From assembly GCA_023461115.1 (NCBI GenBank), contig JAEWOA010000274.1, forward strand, positions 1 through 8,303: a DNA stretch of 8,303 nucleotides. Reading direction: 5' to 3'. The translations under genes and the position numbers were made by a program. Below the pieces are notes generated by a model. It did no database searches. It was not told the DNA's origin and worked only from the letters and a program-made list of their open reading frames with translations. Within the stretch, counting starts at the first letter, position 1. Every line of letters begins with the position of its first letter. Source of the DNA: Actinomycetes bacterium. Lineage in GTDB: Bacteria > Actinomycetota > Actinomycetes > Actinomycetales > Cellulomonadaceae. Positions 1 through 6,284 of this stretch are shown piece by piece.

Positions 1-53
<53 letters not shown>

Positions 54-473
54 TTAGTCGACTGGGGGGGTGGGGCCTGCTGTCGGGTAGACCAGCTCGT
101 AGGACTCGTCGACGGCCTCGGTGGTGGCCACCACCCTCGTCGTGCGGATCAGGGCCCTGGGCTCGCCGGCGCTGTCCAGGACGATCGCCAGGTCGCCCAC
201 GCGCGGGACGTCGTCGGGGCCGAAGTCCGCGGCCGGGCTGGACGACGACGTCCGCGCGCCCGAGAGCACCTCCGCGACGGCCTGGTCGGCCTCGTCGCCC
301 TCGCCGTAGGAGAACGACGGCGGCGGCACCACGTCGAGCGGGAGCGCCCCGACGATGCCCTCGAGCTTGCCGAACCCCAGGTGCCCACGGGCCGCCTGCC
401 AGAACGCGGTGATGCGGTCGTCTCCGTCCGCCGCCACGTCGTACTGCCCGTCGAAGCCCTGCGAGTCGCTCAT
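54..473 (-). CDS. ASCH domain protein (YhfF-like, PUA-like fold), atypical C-terminus
   Basis: A 139-residue protein resembling the YhfF-type ASCH family, a PUA-like fold thought to bind RNA or nucleotides; a precise reaction is not established for this branch. Family hallmarks, recalled rather than searched, are FWQAARGHLGFGKLEGI (residues 24-40), a PPPSFSYGEGDEAD stretch (51-63), the VLSGARTSSSS loop (69-79) and the core VGDLAIVLDSAGEPRALIRTT (split here as 92-100 and 101-112). The loop has Arg73 where relatives usually carry Lys. The ATG at 473 is preceded by AAGGGG (480-485) with 6-nt spacing, a good ribosome site. Relatives usually continue about 15-25 residues further with an acidic GEGD-type segment and a final aromatic helix. 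Here the protein ends in a proline-rich tail (PTAGPTPPVD) encoded by C runs that merge into the poly-C tract. The ORF may therefore be truncated, frameshifted or artefactual at its 3' end. It lies after the ilvC hairpin, so it is probably transcribed separately. Confidence 0.75.
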   Translation of the reverse strand: MSDSQGFDGQYDVAADGDDRITAFWQAARGHLGFGKLEGIVGALPLDVVPPPSFSYGEGDEADQAVAEVLSGARTSSSSPAADFGPDDVPRVGDLAIVLDSAGEPRALIRTTRVVATTEAVDESYELVYPTAGPTPPVD

Positions 474-522
474 GCGGCACCCCTTCGTCGTCGAATGCGC
501 CCATCCTGGCCCATCGCAGACG

Positions 523-592
523 CGAGTGCGCCCCTAGTGCTCCGAGTGCGTCCCTTCGAGAGGGCGCACTGGGTGCACTAGGGGCGCACTCG
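523..592 (-). terminator. Long imperfect hairpin downstream of ilvC, probable operon terminator
   Basis: The arms 523-540 and 575-592 are perfect 18-bp inverted repeats (CGAGTGCGCCCCTAGTGC and its complement). Inside them a second stem pairs 545-555 with 561-570, ten pairs with one bulged T at 551, closed by the 5-nt loop 556-560. Only a short internal loop (541-544 with 571-574) separates the stems. The outer arm begins 9 nt beyond the ilvC stop codon, the place expected for a terminator of the ilvBNC operon. There is no T tract, so it would be a U-less hairpin of the kind often proposed in actinobacteria. The arms are themselves built from a 20-bp-period direct repeat (GAGTGCG at 524 and 544; GGCGCACT at 563 and 583), so it may instead be a mobile or binding-site repeat. 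Confidence 0.7.
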
Positions 593-601
593 GTGGAGGG
601 G

Positions 602-1630
602 TCAGCGGGCCGCGCTGCCCTCGACGTAGTCCGTGTCGGTGGGCTTGACCCAAGCGAACAGCTTGCGCAGCTCGCGGCCGACCGGCTCGATCGGGTGGTT
701 CTGGCCCTTCTCGCGCAGCGCGGCGAACTCGGGCGCGCCCGCGTCCTGGTCCGCGATGAAGCGCTCGGCGAAGGCGCCGGACTGGATGTCGCCCAGCACC
801 GCCTGCATGTTGGCCTTGACGTCCGGCGTGATGACGCGCGGGCCCGAGACGTAGTCGCCGTACTCGGCGGTGTCGGACACCGACCAGCGCTGCTTGGTGA
901 TGCCGCCCTCCCAGATCAGGTCGACGATCAGCTTGAGCTCGTGCAGCACCTCGAAGTACGCGACCTCGGGCTGGTAGCCGGCCTCGGTCAGGGTCTCGAA
1001 CCCGTACTGGATGAGCTGCGAGACGCCACCGCACAGGACGGCCTGCTCACCGAACAGGTCGGTCTCGGTCTCCTCGGTGAAGGTCGTCTTGATGCCCGCG
1101 GCGCGCAGGCCGCCGATCGCCTTGGCGTAGGACAGCGCGAGCGCCCACGCCGAGCCCGACGCGTCCTGCTCGACCGCGACGATCACGGGCACACCGCGGC
1201 CGTCGACGTACTCGCGGCGCACCAGGTGGCCGGGGCCCTTGGGGGCGACCATGAACACGTCGTGGTCCGCGGCCGGCTTGATGTAGCCGAAGCGGATGTT
1301 GAAGCCGTGGCCGAACACCAGCGCGGCGCCCGGCCGCAGGTTGGGCTCGATCTCGTCGCGGTAGATGTGCCGCTGCACCTGGTCGGGGGCCAGGATGACG
1401 ACCACGTCCGCGCCCGCGACGGCCTCGGCCACCGTGGCGACCTTGAGGCCCTGGTTCTCGGCCTTGGCGCGGGACGCGGAGCCCTCGCGCAGGCCGACCG
1501 TCACGTCGACGCCGGAGTCGCGCAGGTTGAGCGAGTGCGCGTGCCCCTGGCTGCCGTAGCCGACGACGGCGACCTTCTTGGACTGGATGATCGACAGGTC
1601 GGCGTCGTCGTCGTAGAACAGCTCGGCCAC
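602..1630 (-). CDS. ilvC: Ketol-acid reductoisomerase (NADP+), class I
   Basis: Cytoplasmic, Mg2+-dependent enzyme that rearranges acetolactate or acetohydroxybutyrate and reduces it to the dihydroxy acid, the second common step of valine, isoleucine and leucine synthesis. At 342 residues it has the length of the short class I form. The Rossmann motif GYGSQGHAH is at 24-32. The cofactor loop LREGSAS (47-53), with Arg48, Ser51 and Ser53, points to NADPH rather than NADH. The catalytic His is expected at 108 (FGHGFNIRFG). The metal ligands are visible as Asp191 and Glu195 (ETETDLFGEQ) and Glu227 and Glu231 (FEVLHELKLIVD). The start is GTG at 1630, fixed by AAGGAG (1638-1643) 7 nt upstream and by the family N-terminus MAELFYDDDADL. 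It is the last gene of ilvB-ilvN-ilvC, 45 nt after ilvN, and is followed by the hairpin at 523-592. No internal ilvC promoter stands out, though one is known in some relatives. Confidence 0.98.
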   Translation of the reverse strand: MAELFYDDDADLSIIQSKKVAVVGYGSQGHAHSLNLRDSGVDVTVGLREGSASRAKAENQGLKVATVAEAVAGADVVVILAPDQVQRHIYRDEIEPNLRPGAALVFGHGFNIRFGYIKPAADHDVFMVAPKGPGHLVRREYVDGRGVPVIVAVEQDASGSAWALALSYAKAIGGLRAAGIKTTFTEETETDLFGEQAVLCGGVSQLIQYGFETLTEAGYQPEVAYFEVLHELKLIVDLIWEGGITKQRWSVSDTAEYGDYVSGPRVITPDVKANMQAVLGDIQSGAFAERFIADQDAGAPEFAALREKGQNHPIEPVGRELRKLFAWVKPTDTDYVEGSAAR

Positions 1631-1675
1631 GGTGGGTCTCCTTCGAATGAACGGGGTGGAGCAGGGATAGGGGTA

Positions 1676-2200
1676 TCAGGCGGACCGGGTGACGCGCTCG
1701 AGCGCCCGGTCCGTGATCGAGCGCGCGCCGCGCCCGATCGCGACCGTGCCGGACTGCACGATCTCACGGATGCCGTAGGGCTCGAGGGCCGCGAGCAGCG
1801 CCTCGAGCTTGTTGGGCGAGCCGATGGCCTCGATGACGAGCGTGTCCGGGCCCACGTCGACGACGTGCGCGCGGAACAGCTGCACCACCTCGAGCACGGC
1901 GGTGCGCTGCGCGGCGTCGGCCTTGACCTTGACCAGCAGCAGCTCGCGCTGCACGGACGCGGCGTCCTCGAGCTCGACGATCTTGATGACGTTGATCAGC
2001 TTGTTGAGCTGCTTGGTCACCTGCTCCAGCGGCAGCGCGTCGACGTCGACGACCACCGTGATGCGGCTGATCTCGTCGTGCTCGGTGGGGCCCACCGCGA
2101 GCGAGTGGATGTTGAACGCGCGCCGCGCGAACAGTCCCGCGACGCGCGTGAGCACGCCGGGCTTGTTCTCGACGAGGACGGACAGGGTGTGGCGGGTCAT
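1676..2200 (-). CDS. ilvN: Acetolactate synthase small (regulatory) subunit
   Basis: Regulatory subunit that binds and activates IlvB and, in characterised homologues, gives valine feedback inhibition. It has 174 residues, normal for the family. An N-terminal ACT domain (about 4-76) opens with HTLSVLVENKPGVLTRVAGLF and contains RRAFNIHSLAVGPTE. The C-terminal small-subunit domain (about 83-160) includes the stretches AAQRTAVLEVVQLFRAHVVD and GIREIVQSGTVAIGRG. I chose the ATG at 2200 over the longer open frame because the ACT domain begins at once and the extra upstream residues are out-of-frame ilvB sequence. The stop of ilvB and this start overlap as TGATG, and GGGAGGA (2204-2210) lies just ahead inside the ilvB end, so the two subunits are probably translationally coupled in near-equal amounts. 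Confidence 0.97.
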   Translation of the reverse strand: MTRHTLSVLVENKPGVLTRVAGLFARRAFNIHSLAVGPTEHDEISRITVVVDVDALPLEQVTKQLNKLINVIKIVELEDAASVQRELLLVKVKADAAQRTAVLEVVQLFRAHVVDVGPDTLVIEAIGSPNKLEALLAALEPYGIREIVQSGTVAIGRGARSITDRALERVTRSA

Positions 2201-4038
2201 CAGTCCTCCCGGTCCCACGCCGGGCTGATGCCCCTGGCGTACTGGATATCGTCGTTGCTCACGCCCGCGGCGACCATCGGCCACACCATCGCGTCACGCG
2301 AGACGGTGAAGTCGACGACGACGGGACGGTCGTCGATCTCGAGCGCGCGCTTGATCGTCGCGTCGACATCGGCCTTCGTCTCGCACCGCAGGCCCACGCA
2401 GCCGTAGGCGTCGGCGAGCTTGACGAAGTCGGGGACGTGCACCGTGCCGTGGCCCGTGTGCAGGTCGGTGTTGGAGTACCGCGACTCGTAGAACAGCGTC
2501 TGCCACTGGCGGACCATGCCCAGCGAGCTGTTGTTGATGACCGCGACCTTGATCGGGATGTCGTTGATCGTGCAGGTGGCGAGCTCCTGGTTGGTCATCT
2601 GGAAGCAGCCGTCGCCGTCGATCGCCCACACCGTGCGGTCGGGCTCGCCCACCTTGGCGCCCATGGCCGCGGGCACCGAGAAGCCCATGGTCCCCAGGCC
2701 GCCGGAGTTGAGCCACTGGTTGGGGCGCTGGTACTTGATGAACTGCGCCGCCCACATCTGGTGCTGCCCGACGCCCGCCACGTAGGTGGCCTCGGGGCCC
2801 GAGAGCTCGCCGATGCGCTGGATGACGTGCTGCGGCGCGAGGTGGCCGTCGCTGGGCTCGTCGTAGCCGAGCGGGAACGTCTCGCGCCACGCGTCGAGCT
2901 GCTTCCACCAGCCCTCGAGGTCGGGCTTGCCGTGCTGGCCGTGCTCGCGCTGGAGCTCGGGCAGCAGGTCCGCGATGACCTCGCGCAGGTCGCCGACGAT
3001 CGGCACGTCCACGGCCTTGTTCTTGCCGATCTCGGCCGGGTCGATGTCCGCGTGGACGATCGCCGCGTTGGGCGCGAACGACGAGAGCAGGCCGGTCACC
3101 CGGTCGTCGAACCGCGTGCCGAGCGCGACGATCAGGTCCGCCTTCTGCAGCGCGGCCACCGCGGCGACCGTGCCGTGCATGCCGGGCATGCCGAGGTGCT
3201 GCGGGTGCGTGTCGGGCAGTGCGCCGCGGGCCATGAGCGTGGTGACGACGGGCGCCCCGGACAGGTCGACGAGCGCGCGCAGCTCCTTGGCCGCCCGGGC
3301 ACGGATCGTGCCGCCGCCGACGTACAGGACCGGGCGGCGGGCGGTCGCCAGCAGCCGGGCGGCCTCACGGATCTGCTTGGCGTGCGGCTTGGTCACCGGG
3401 TGGTAGCCGGGCAGTGAGATCTCCTGCGGCCACGCGAACGTCGTCTTGGCCTGCATCGCGGACTTCGCGATGTCGACGAGCACCGGTCCCGGGCGCCCGG
3501 TCGCGGCGACGTGGAACGCCTCCGCGATGACGCGCGGGATGTCGTCGGCGTTGGTCACGAGGTAGTTGTGCTTGGTGACCGGGAGCGTGATGCCGACGAT
3601 GTCGGCCTCCTGGAACGCGTCCGTGCCGATCAGCGCGGCGCCGACCTGGCCGGTGATCGCGACCATCGGCACGGAGTCCATGTGCGCGTCGGCGATGGGC
3701 GTGACGAGGTTCGTCGCCCCCGGGCCCGACGTCGCCATGCAGACGCCGACGCGGCCTGTGGCCTGCGCGTAGCCGGCGGCCGCGTGCCCGCCGCCCTGCT
3801 CGTGGCGCACCAGGATGTGGCGCAGCCGCGTGGAGTCCATGAGCGGGTCGTACGTCGGCAGGATCGCGCCGCCGGGGATGCCGAAGACGACCTCGGCGCC
3901 GACCTCCTCGAGCGACCGGACGATCGACTGCGCGCCCGTGACCTGCTCAGGGCCGATGCTCTGGGCGTTCGCGCGTCCGGGCGCCGGGCTCGCCGGCGCC
4001 GCAGGACGCGGAGGGGCCGGAATAGGACCCTGGGCCAT
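2200..4038 (-). CDS. ilvB: Acetolactate synthase (acetohydroxyacid synthase) large catalytic subunit
   Basis: Thiamine-diphosphate and FAD enzyme that condenses two pyruvates to acetolactate, or pyruvate with 2-oxobutyrate to acetohydroxybutyrate: the first committed step of branched-chain amino acid synthesis. It has 612 residues in three domains. The N-terminal TPP pyrimidine-binding domain (about 33-200) carries VFGIPGGAILP and the catalytic Glu80 in RHEQG. The middle domain (about 220-355) carries LYVGGGTIRARA and LGTRFDDRVTG. The C-terminal TPP pyrophosphate domain (about 405-585) carries the motif from GDG at 475-477 to NN at 502-503. A proline- and alanine-rich N-terminal extension (about 3-25) precedes the domain, as in some actinobacterial IlvB proteins. 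The ATG at 4038 has AGGGAGAG (4043-4050) upstream. Residues 83 and 88 are Gly and Ala where Ala and Glu/Ser/Gln are more usual in this block, probably harmless. Expression appears to be controlled by the leader attenuator upstream. Confidence 0.98.
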   Translation of the reverse strand: MAQGPIPAPPRPAAPASPAPGRANAQSIGPEQVTGAQSIVRSLEEVGAEVVFGIPGGAILPTYDPLMDSTRLRHILVRHEQGGGHAAAGYAQATGRVGVCMATSGPGATNLVTPIADAHMDSVPMVAITGQVGAALIGTDAFQEADIVGITLPVTKHNYLVTNADDIPRVIAEAFHVAATGRPGPVLVDIAKSAMQAKTTFAWPQEISLPGYHPVTKPHAKQIREAARLLATARRPVLYVGGGTIRARAAKELRALVDLSGAPVVTTLMARGALPDTHPQHLGMPGMHGTVAAVAALQKADLIVALGTRFDDRVTGLLSSFAPNAAIVHADIDPAEIGKNKAVDVPIVGDLREVIADLLPELQREHGQHGKPDLEGWWKQLDAWRETFPLGYDEPSDGHLAPQHVIQRIGELSGPEATYVAGVGQHQMWAAQFIKYQRPNQWLNSGGLGTMGFSVPAAMGAKVGEPDRTVWAIDGDGCFQMTNQELATCTINDIPIKVAVINNSSLGMVRQWQTLFYESRYSNTDLHTGHGTVHVPDFVKLADAYGCVGLRCETKADVDATIKRALEIDDRPVVVDFTVSRDAMVWPMVAAGVSNDDIQYARGISPAWDRED

Positions 4039-4103
4039 CTCACTCTCCCTCGATGGATTGCGGTGGTGCTGGTGCGTGCGCCGGCGGCCCGCTCGTCGCC
4101 GGC

Positions 4104-4145
4104 AAACAAAAACCCCTCGGGCCGTGGACCGGCTGGACGAGGGGT
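4104..4145 (-). terminator. Intrinsic terminator of the ilvB attenuator
   Basis: On the minus strand the arms ACCCCTCG and CGAGGGGT (4138-4145 and 4112-4119) form an 8-bp GC-rich stem. A short inner stem (GCCG with CGGC, 4130-4133 and 4121-4124) and a 5-nt loop lie inside. The stem is followed immediately by TTTTTGTTT (4112-4104), a U tract that stands out sharply in DNA this rich in GC. It lies between the leader peptide stop and the ilvB start, 65 nt before the ATG, in the sense orientation for ilvB. A strong terminator inside a 5' leader is the signature of attenuation. Confidence 0.9.
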
Positions 4146-4190
4146 GAGCGCGCTGACGAGGCCTGTGCGTGTGGCCTAGCCGGCGCGCCC
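4146..4190 (-). promoter_or_regulatory. Candidate antiterminator region of the ilvB leader
   Basis: On the minus strand GGGCGCGC (4190-4183) can pair with GCGCGCTC (4153-4146), eight pairs including one G-U, enclosing a small AGGCC/GGCCT hairpin (4173-4177 with 4159-4163). The right-hand segment directly abuts the terminator's first arm, and a ninth pair (4191 with 4145) would take a base from it. A ribosome reaching the leader stop codon (4176-4178) would cover 4183-4190 and free the terminator. One stalled on the early Leu codons would leave it open. This fits classic attenuation, but the overlap with the terminator stem is minimal, so true mutual exclusion is unproven. Confidence 0.5.
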
Positions 4191-4220
4191 AGGAAGTACT
4201 ACGAGGAGGTTCGTCTGCAC
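4176..4220 (-). CDS. Leader peptide of the ilvBNC operon (MQTNLLVVLPGRAG)
   Basis: A 14-residue ORF that is short but makes sense in context. Codons 5-9 encode Leu-Leu-Val-Val-Leu, the end products of the operon it precedes, and it ends in TAG just before the antiterminator and terminator. The control codons are CTC CTC GTA GTA CTT (4208-4194). GTA and CTT are rare in the GC-rich genes around it, which would heighten sensitivity to charged tRNA. The GTG start has no Shine-Dalgarno sequence but sits exactly 7 nt after a -10-like TAACCT, so it is probably the first codon of a leaderless transcript. An in-frame GTG at 4256 would give a 26-residue version, but that codon lies in the likely -35 box. 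The peptide itself probably has no function beyond ribosome stalling. It is too short for automated gene callers. Confidence 0.87.
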   Translation of the reverse strand: MQTNLLVVLPGRAG

Positions 4221-4227
4221 CTGGCCG

Positions 4228-4256
4228 AGGTTACGCCTGCGTAGGCTCAGTGTCAC
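4228..4256 (-). promoter_or_regulatory. Promoter of the ilvBNC leader transcript
   Basis: Read on the minus strand, GTGACA (4256-4251, five of six matches to the -35 consensus TTGACA) is followed by a 17-bp spacer and TAACCT (4233-4228, a TANNNT -10 box). Seven bases later comes the GTG of the leader peptide, which is where transcription should begin. Spacing and position are optimal for a housekeeping sigma factor promoter that makes a leaderless mRNA. This is a prediction from sequence only. Confidence 0.7.
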
Positions 4257-4317
4257 GCCGTCTCACATTGTGGTTCACGCATCCGCGGACTGGACGAGCG
4301 CGAACCGCCCCGAGCGC

Positions 4318-5328
4318 TCAGGCGACGTCACGGCGGCGGAAGACCCATGCCCCCACGAACAGCACGAAGACGGCCGTGGCGGCCAACGCCCCCGCGCCCT
4401 GGGCCATCGTCACCACATGCTCGACATCGGTGCACACCTCCTCGCCCACCTGGGGGTCCCAGACGCACGCGGGAAGCGTGTAGGTGTAGCCCGCCTCCGC
4501 CCACGCGGCGACATGGCTGTGCACGGCCACCGGCGTGGCGACGGGCAGCGCCATGGGGAGCACGGACTCGACCGCGACGACCCACCAGACCACCAGGCCC
4601 GTCACGGCCGCGGCGTGGCGCAGCGCGAACGCGAGCCCGGCCCCGACCGCGGCGAAGGCGACACCGAGGGCGGCTTGGCGGCCGACCACCGCGGCGACGG
4701 AGCCCCACACCTCCGCCGACGGCGAGCGCAGCACGCCGTTGGCCGCGAACGCGACGACGACCGCGCCCGTGCCCACCACCACGATCGCCGCCCCGAGCAG
4801 CGCTCCCACCCCGACGGCGGCGAGGGCCTTGCTCGCGAACACGCGCGAGCGGCGCGGCGCGAACGTCAGCCACGTGCCCATCGACCCCGACGCGAACTCG
4901 GCCGTGACCAGGCTCGTGCCCACCGCGAAGCCGGCGAGGACCACCAGCCACGTCAGCACGCGCAGGTGGTCGACGCCGAGCTCCGCGAAGCCGGGCTGCT
5001 CGGGCAGGTAGTCGGCCCAGCGCGGCTCGACGTTGACCCCGTCGCAGGTCAGGGTCGCCACGGCCGCGTCGTCCGGGAACTTCTCCTGCAGCTCGACGAT
5101 GTGGGCCTCGCAGTGCGCGAGCTGCTCGTCGCCATGCTCCACCCAGTACTGGTGCGCGACGTCGAAGTCGGCGCGCAGCGACGCGATCTCCGCCTCGCTC
5201 GGCGGCCGAGTGTCGTTCCAGGCGATCACGCCGACGCCGAGCGCGGCGAACAACGCGAACACGCCGACGAACCACACGAACGACCGGCTCGCGGCCCGCA
5301 GCCACTCCGCCCGCAGCAGCGCGCTCAT
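4318..5328 (-). CDS. ABC-2 type exporter, membrane permease subunit
   Basis: A 336-residue integral membrane protein with the ABC-2 permease layout: a cytoplasmic N-terminus (MSALLRAEWLRAASRS) and about six hydrophobic segments near residues 17-37, 122-143, 168-192, 208-232, 238-262 and 309-330. The block EFASGSMGTWLTFAPRRSR (144-162), followed by FASKALA, matches the cytoplasmic loop that contacts the ATPase in this class. A large polar loop (about 38-120) should face outside. Four Cys (73, 95, 288, 299) all fall in predicted external loops and could form two disulfides. The ATG at 5328 overlaps the ATPase stop as ATGA (5325-5328), showing translational coupling, so I rejected a longer frame reaching into the ATPase gene. 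The substrate is unknown; lipids, peptides, antibiotics or self-produced compounds are all possible. The gene ends about 60 bp before the ilvB leader promoter, without a clear terminator. Confidence 0.88.
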   Translation of the reverse strand: MSALLRAEWLRAASRSFVWFVGVFALFAALGVGVIAWNDTRPPSEAEIASLRADFDVAHQYWVEHGDEQLAHCEAHIVELQEKFPDDAAVATLTCDGVNVEPRWADYLPEQPGFAELGVDHLRVLTWLVVLAGFAVGTSLVTAEFASGSMGTWLTFAPRRSRVFASKALAAVGVGALLGAAIVVVGTGAVVVAFAANGVLRSPSAEVWGSVAAVVGRQAALGVAFAAVGAGLAFALRHAAAVTGLVVWWVVAVESVLPMALPVATPVAVHSHVAAWAEAGYTYTLPACVWDPQVGEEVCTDVEHVVTMAQGAGALAATAVFVLFVGAWVFRRRDVA

Positions 5329-6284
5329 GCGTGCTGACCTGCCGCCGCGACCACCGGCTCCGTCACCACTGTGCCCGCGCCCGTGAGCTCCAGGAACACG
5401 GACTCGAGGTCGGGCCGGAGCGCCATGAGCTGTCCCGCCCAGAGGCCGTGGCGGCCGAGCGCCCGGTTGACGTCCGCGGCGCACGGCGCCCCGGTGACGA
5501 CGAGCGCGCGCCCGTCCCGCCGGACCGTCCAGCCGCTGGCGGCGAGCACCTCGCCCGCGCGGCCCGGGTCGTCGACGTCGACGCGCACCTGCTCCGCGCG
5601 GCCGCCGCCGAGCAGGCCGGCCACGGTCCCGCTGGCGACGAGGCGCCCGCGCGTCACGATCGACACCGAGTCGGCCACCTGCTCGACCTCGGCCAGGATG
5701 TGGCTGGAGACGAGGACCGTGCGGCCGCGGTCCGCGAGGTCGCGCATGGTCGCCCGCACGTCGCGGATGCCCGCGGGGTCGAGCCCGTTGGTGGGCTCGT
5801 CGAAGATGACGAGGTCCGGGTCCTTCAGGAGCGTCGCGGCGATCGCGAGCCGCTGCTTCATGCCGAGCGAGTAGCCGCGGAAGCGGTCCCGGCCTCGGTC
5901 CCTCAGGCCCACGTGCTCGAGGACCTCGTCGACTCGGCGGTCGTCGACTCCGATGCCGGCCGCGAGGATGCGCAGATTGCGCCGGCCCGAGAAGTTAGGG
6001 AAGAACTTCGGCTGCTCGACGATCGCGCCCACGCGCCCGATCACCTCGGGCAGGCGGCGGGGCACGGGCTCACCGAACAGCTCCACCACGCCGGCATCGG
6101 GCCGCACGAGCCCGAGCAGCATGCGGATGGTCGTCGTCTTGCCCGCGCCGTTGGGCCCCAGGAAGCCGTGCACGCCGCCCGCGGGCACGTCGAGGTCCAG
6201 GCCCTCCACCGCGACCACCTGCGACAGGTCGAACCTGCGGTACGTCTTGCGCAGCCCGCGCGCGTGGATCGCGGGTGGTCCCAC
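5325..6284 (-). CDS. ABC-2 type exporter, ATP-binding subunit
   Basis: Cytoplasmic ATPase that powers the permease encoded directly after it. Numbered from the GTG at 6284 (319 residues), the Walker A motif GPNGAGKT is at 43-50, the Q-loop Gln at 91 (IVEQPKFFP), the signature SLGMKQR at 139-145, Walker B LVIFDEP at 158-164 and the switch His at 195 (VSSH). The signature variant YSLGMKQRL is typical of drug- and lipid-exporting DrrA/BcrA-like ATPases. A C-terminal extension of about 100 residues after the nucleotide-binding domain is also usual in that group. The start is uncertain. The frame is open to a TTG at 6356 and a GTG at 6347, neither with a proper ribosome site. The best site, GAGGAG at 6299-6304, is 14 nt from the GTG at 6284, where homology begins (GPPAIHARGLRKTYRRF). 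I prefer 6284 because upstream residues look like translated leader. The stop overlaps the permease start by ATGA. Confidence 0.92.
   Translation of the reverse strand: MGPPAIHARGLRKTYRRFDLSQVVAVEGLDLDVPAGGVHGFLGPNGAGKTTTIRMLLGLVRPDAGVVELFGEPVPRRLPEVIGRVGAIVEQPKFFPNFSGRRNLRILAAGIGVDDRRVDEVLEHVGLRDRGRDRFRGYSLGMKQRLAIAATLLKDPDLVIFDEPTNGLDPAGIRDVRATMRDLADRGRTVLVSSHILAEVEQVADSVSIVTRGRLVASGTVAGLLGGGRAEQVRVDVDDPGRAGEVLAASGWTVRRDGRALVVTGAPCAADVNRALGRHGLWAGQLMALRPDLESVFLELTGAGTVVTEPVVAAAGQHA

Noticed and set aside
1631..1675. Separate ilvC promoter in the ilvN-ilvC gap
   Set aside because: An internal ilvC promoter is known in some actinobacteria, but no -35/-10 pair with acceptable spacing is visible in these 45 bases apart from the ribosome site.
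593..2407. A 604-codon open frame on the plus strand, opposite ilvC and ilvN
   Set aside because: Its translation is a repetitive Arg/Ala/Val/Asp/Leu mixture with no domain, and the minus strand carries unmistakable ilvC and ilvN. It is a high-GC shadow frame. The same applies to the plus-strand frames at 2437-3417, 4270-5337, 5331-6479 and 5953-7080.
4176..4256. 26-residue version of the ilv leader peptide starting at GTG 4256
   Set aside because: It is open and in frame, but its start coincides with the likely -35 box and has no ribosome site, so the 14-residue leaderless form is preferred.
4296..4319. Hairpin GAGCG/CGCTC just after the permease stop as a terminator
   Set aside because: Only five pairs around a 14-nt loop and no T tract; too weak to call.
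5329..5484. N-terminal extension of the permease frame into the ATPase gene
   Set aside because: The extra 52 residues are Arg/Gly/Pro-rich shadow sequence of the ATPase. The ATG at 5328 overlaps the ATPase stop as ATGA, and a normal permease N-terminus follows.
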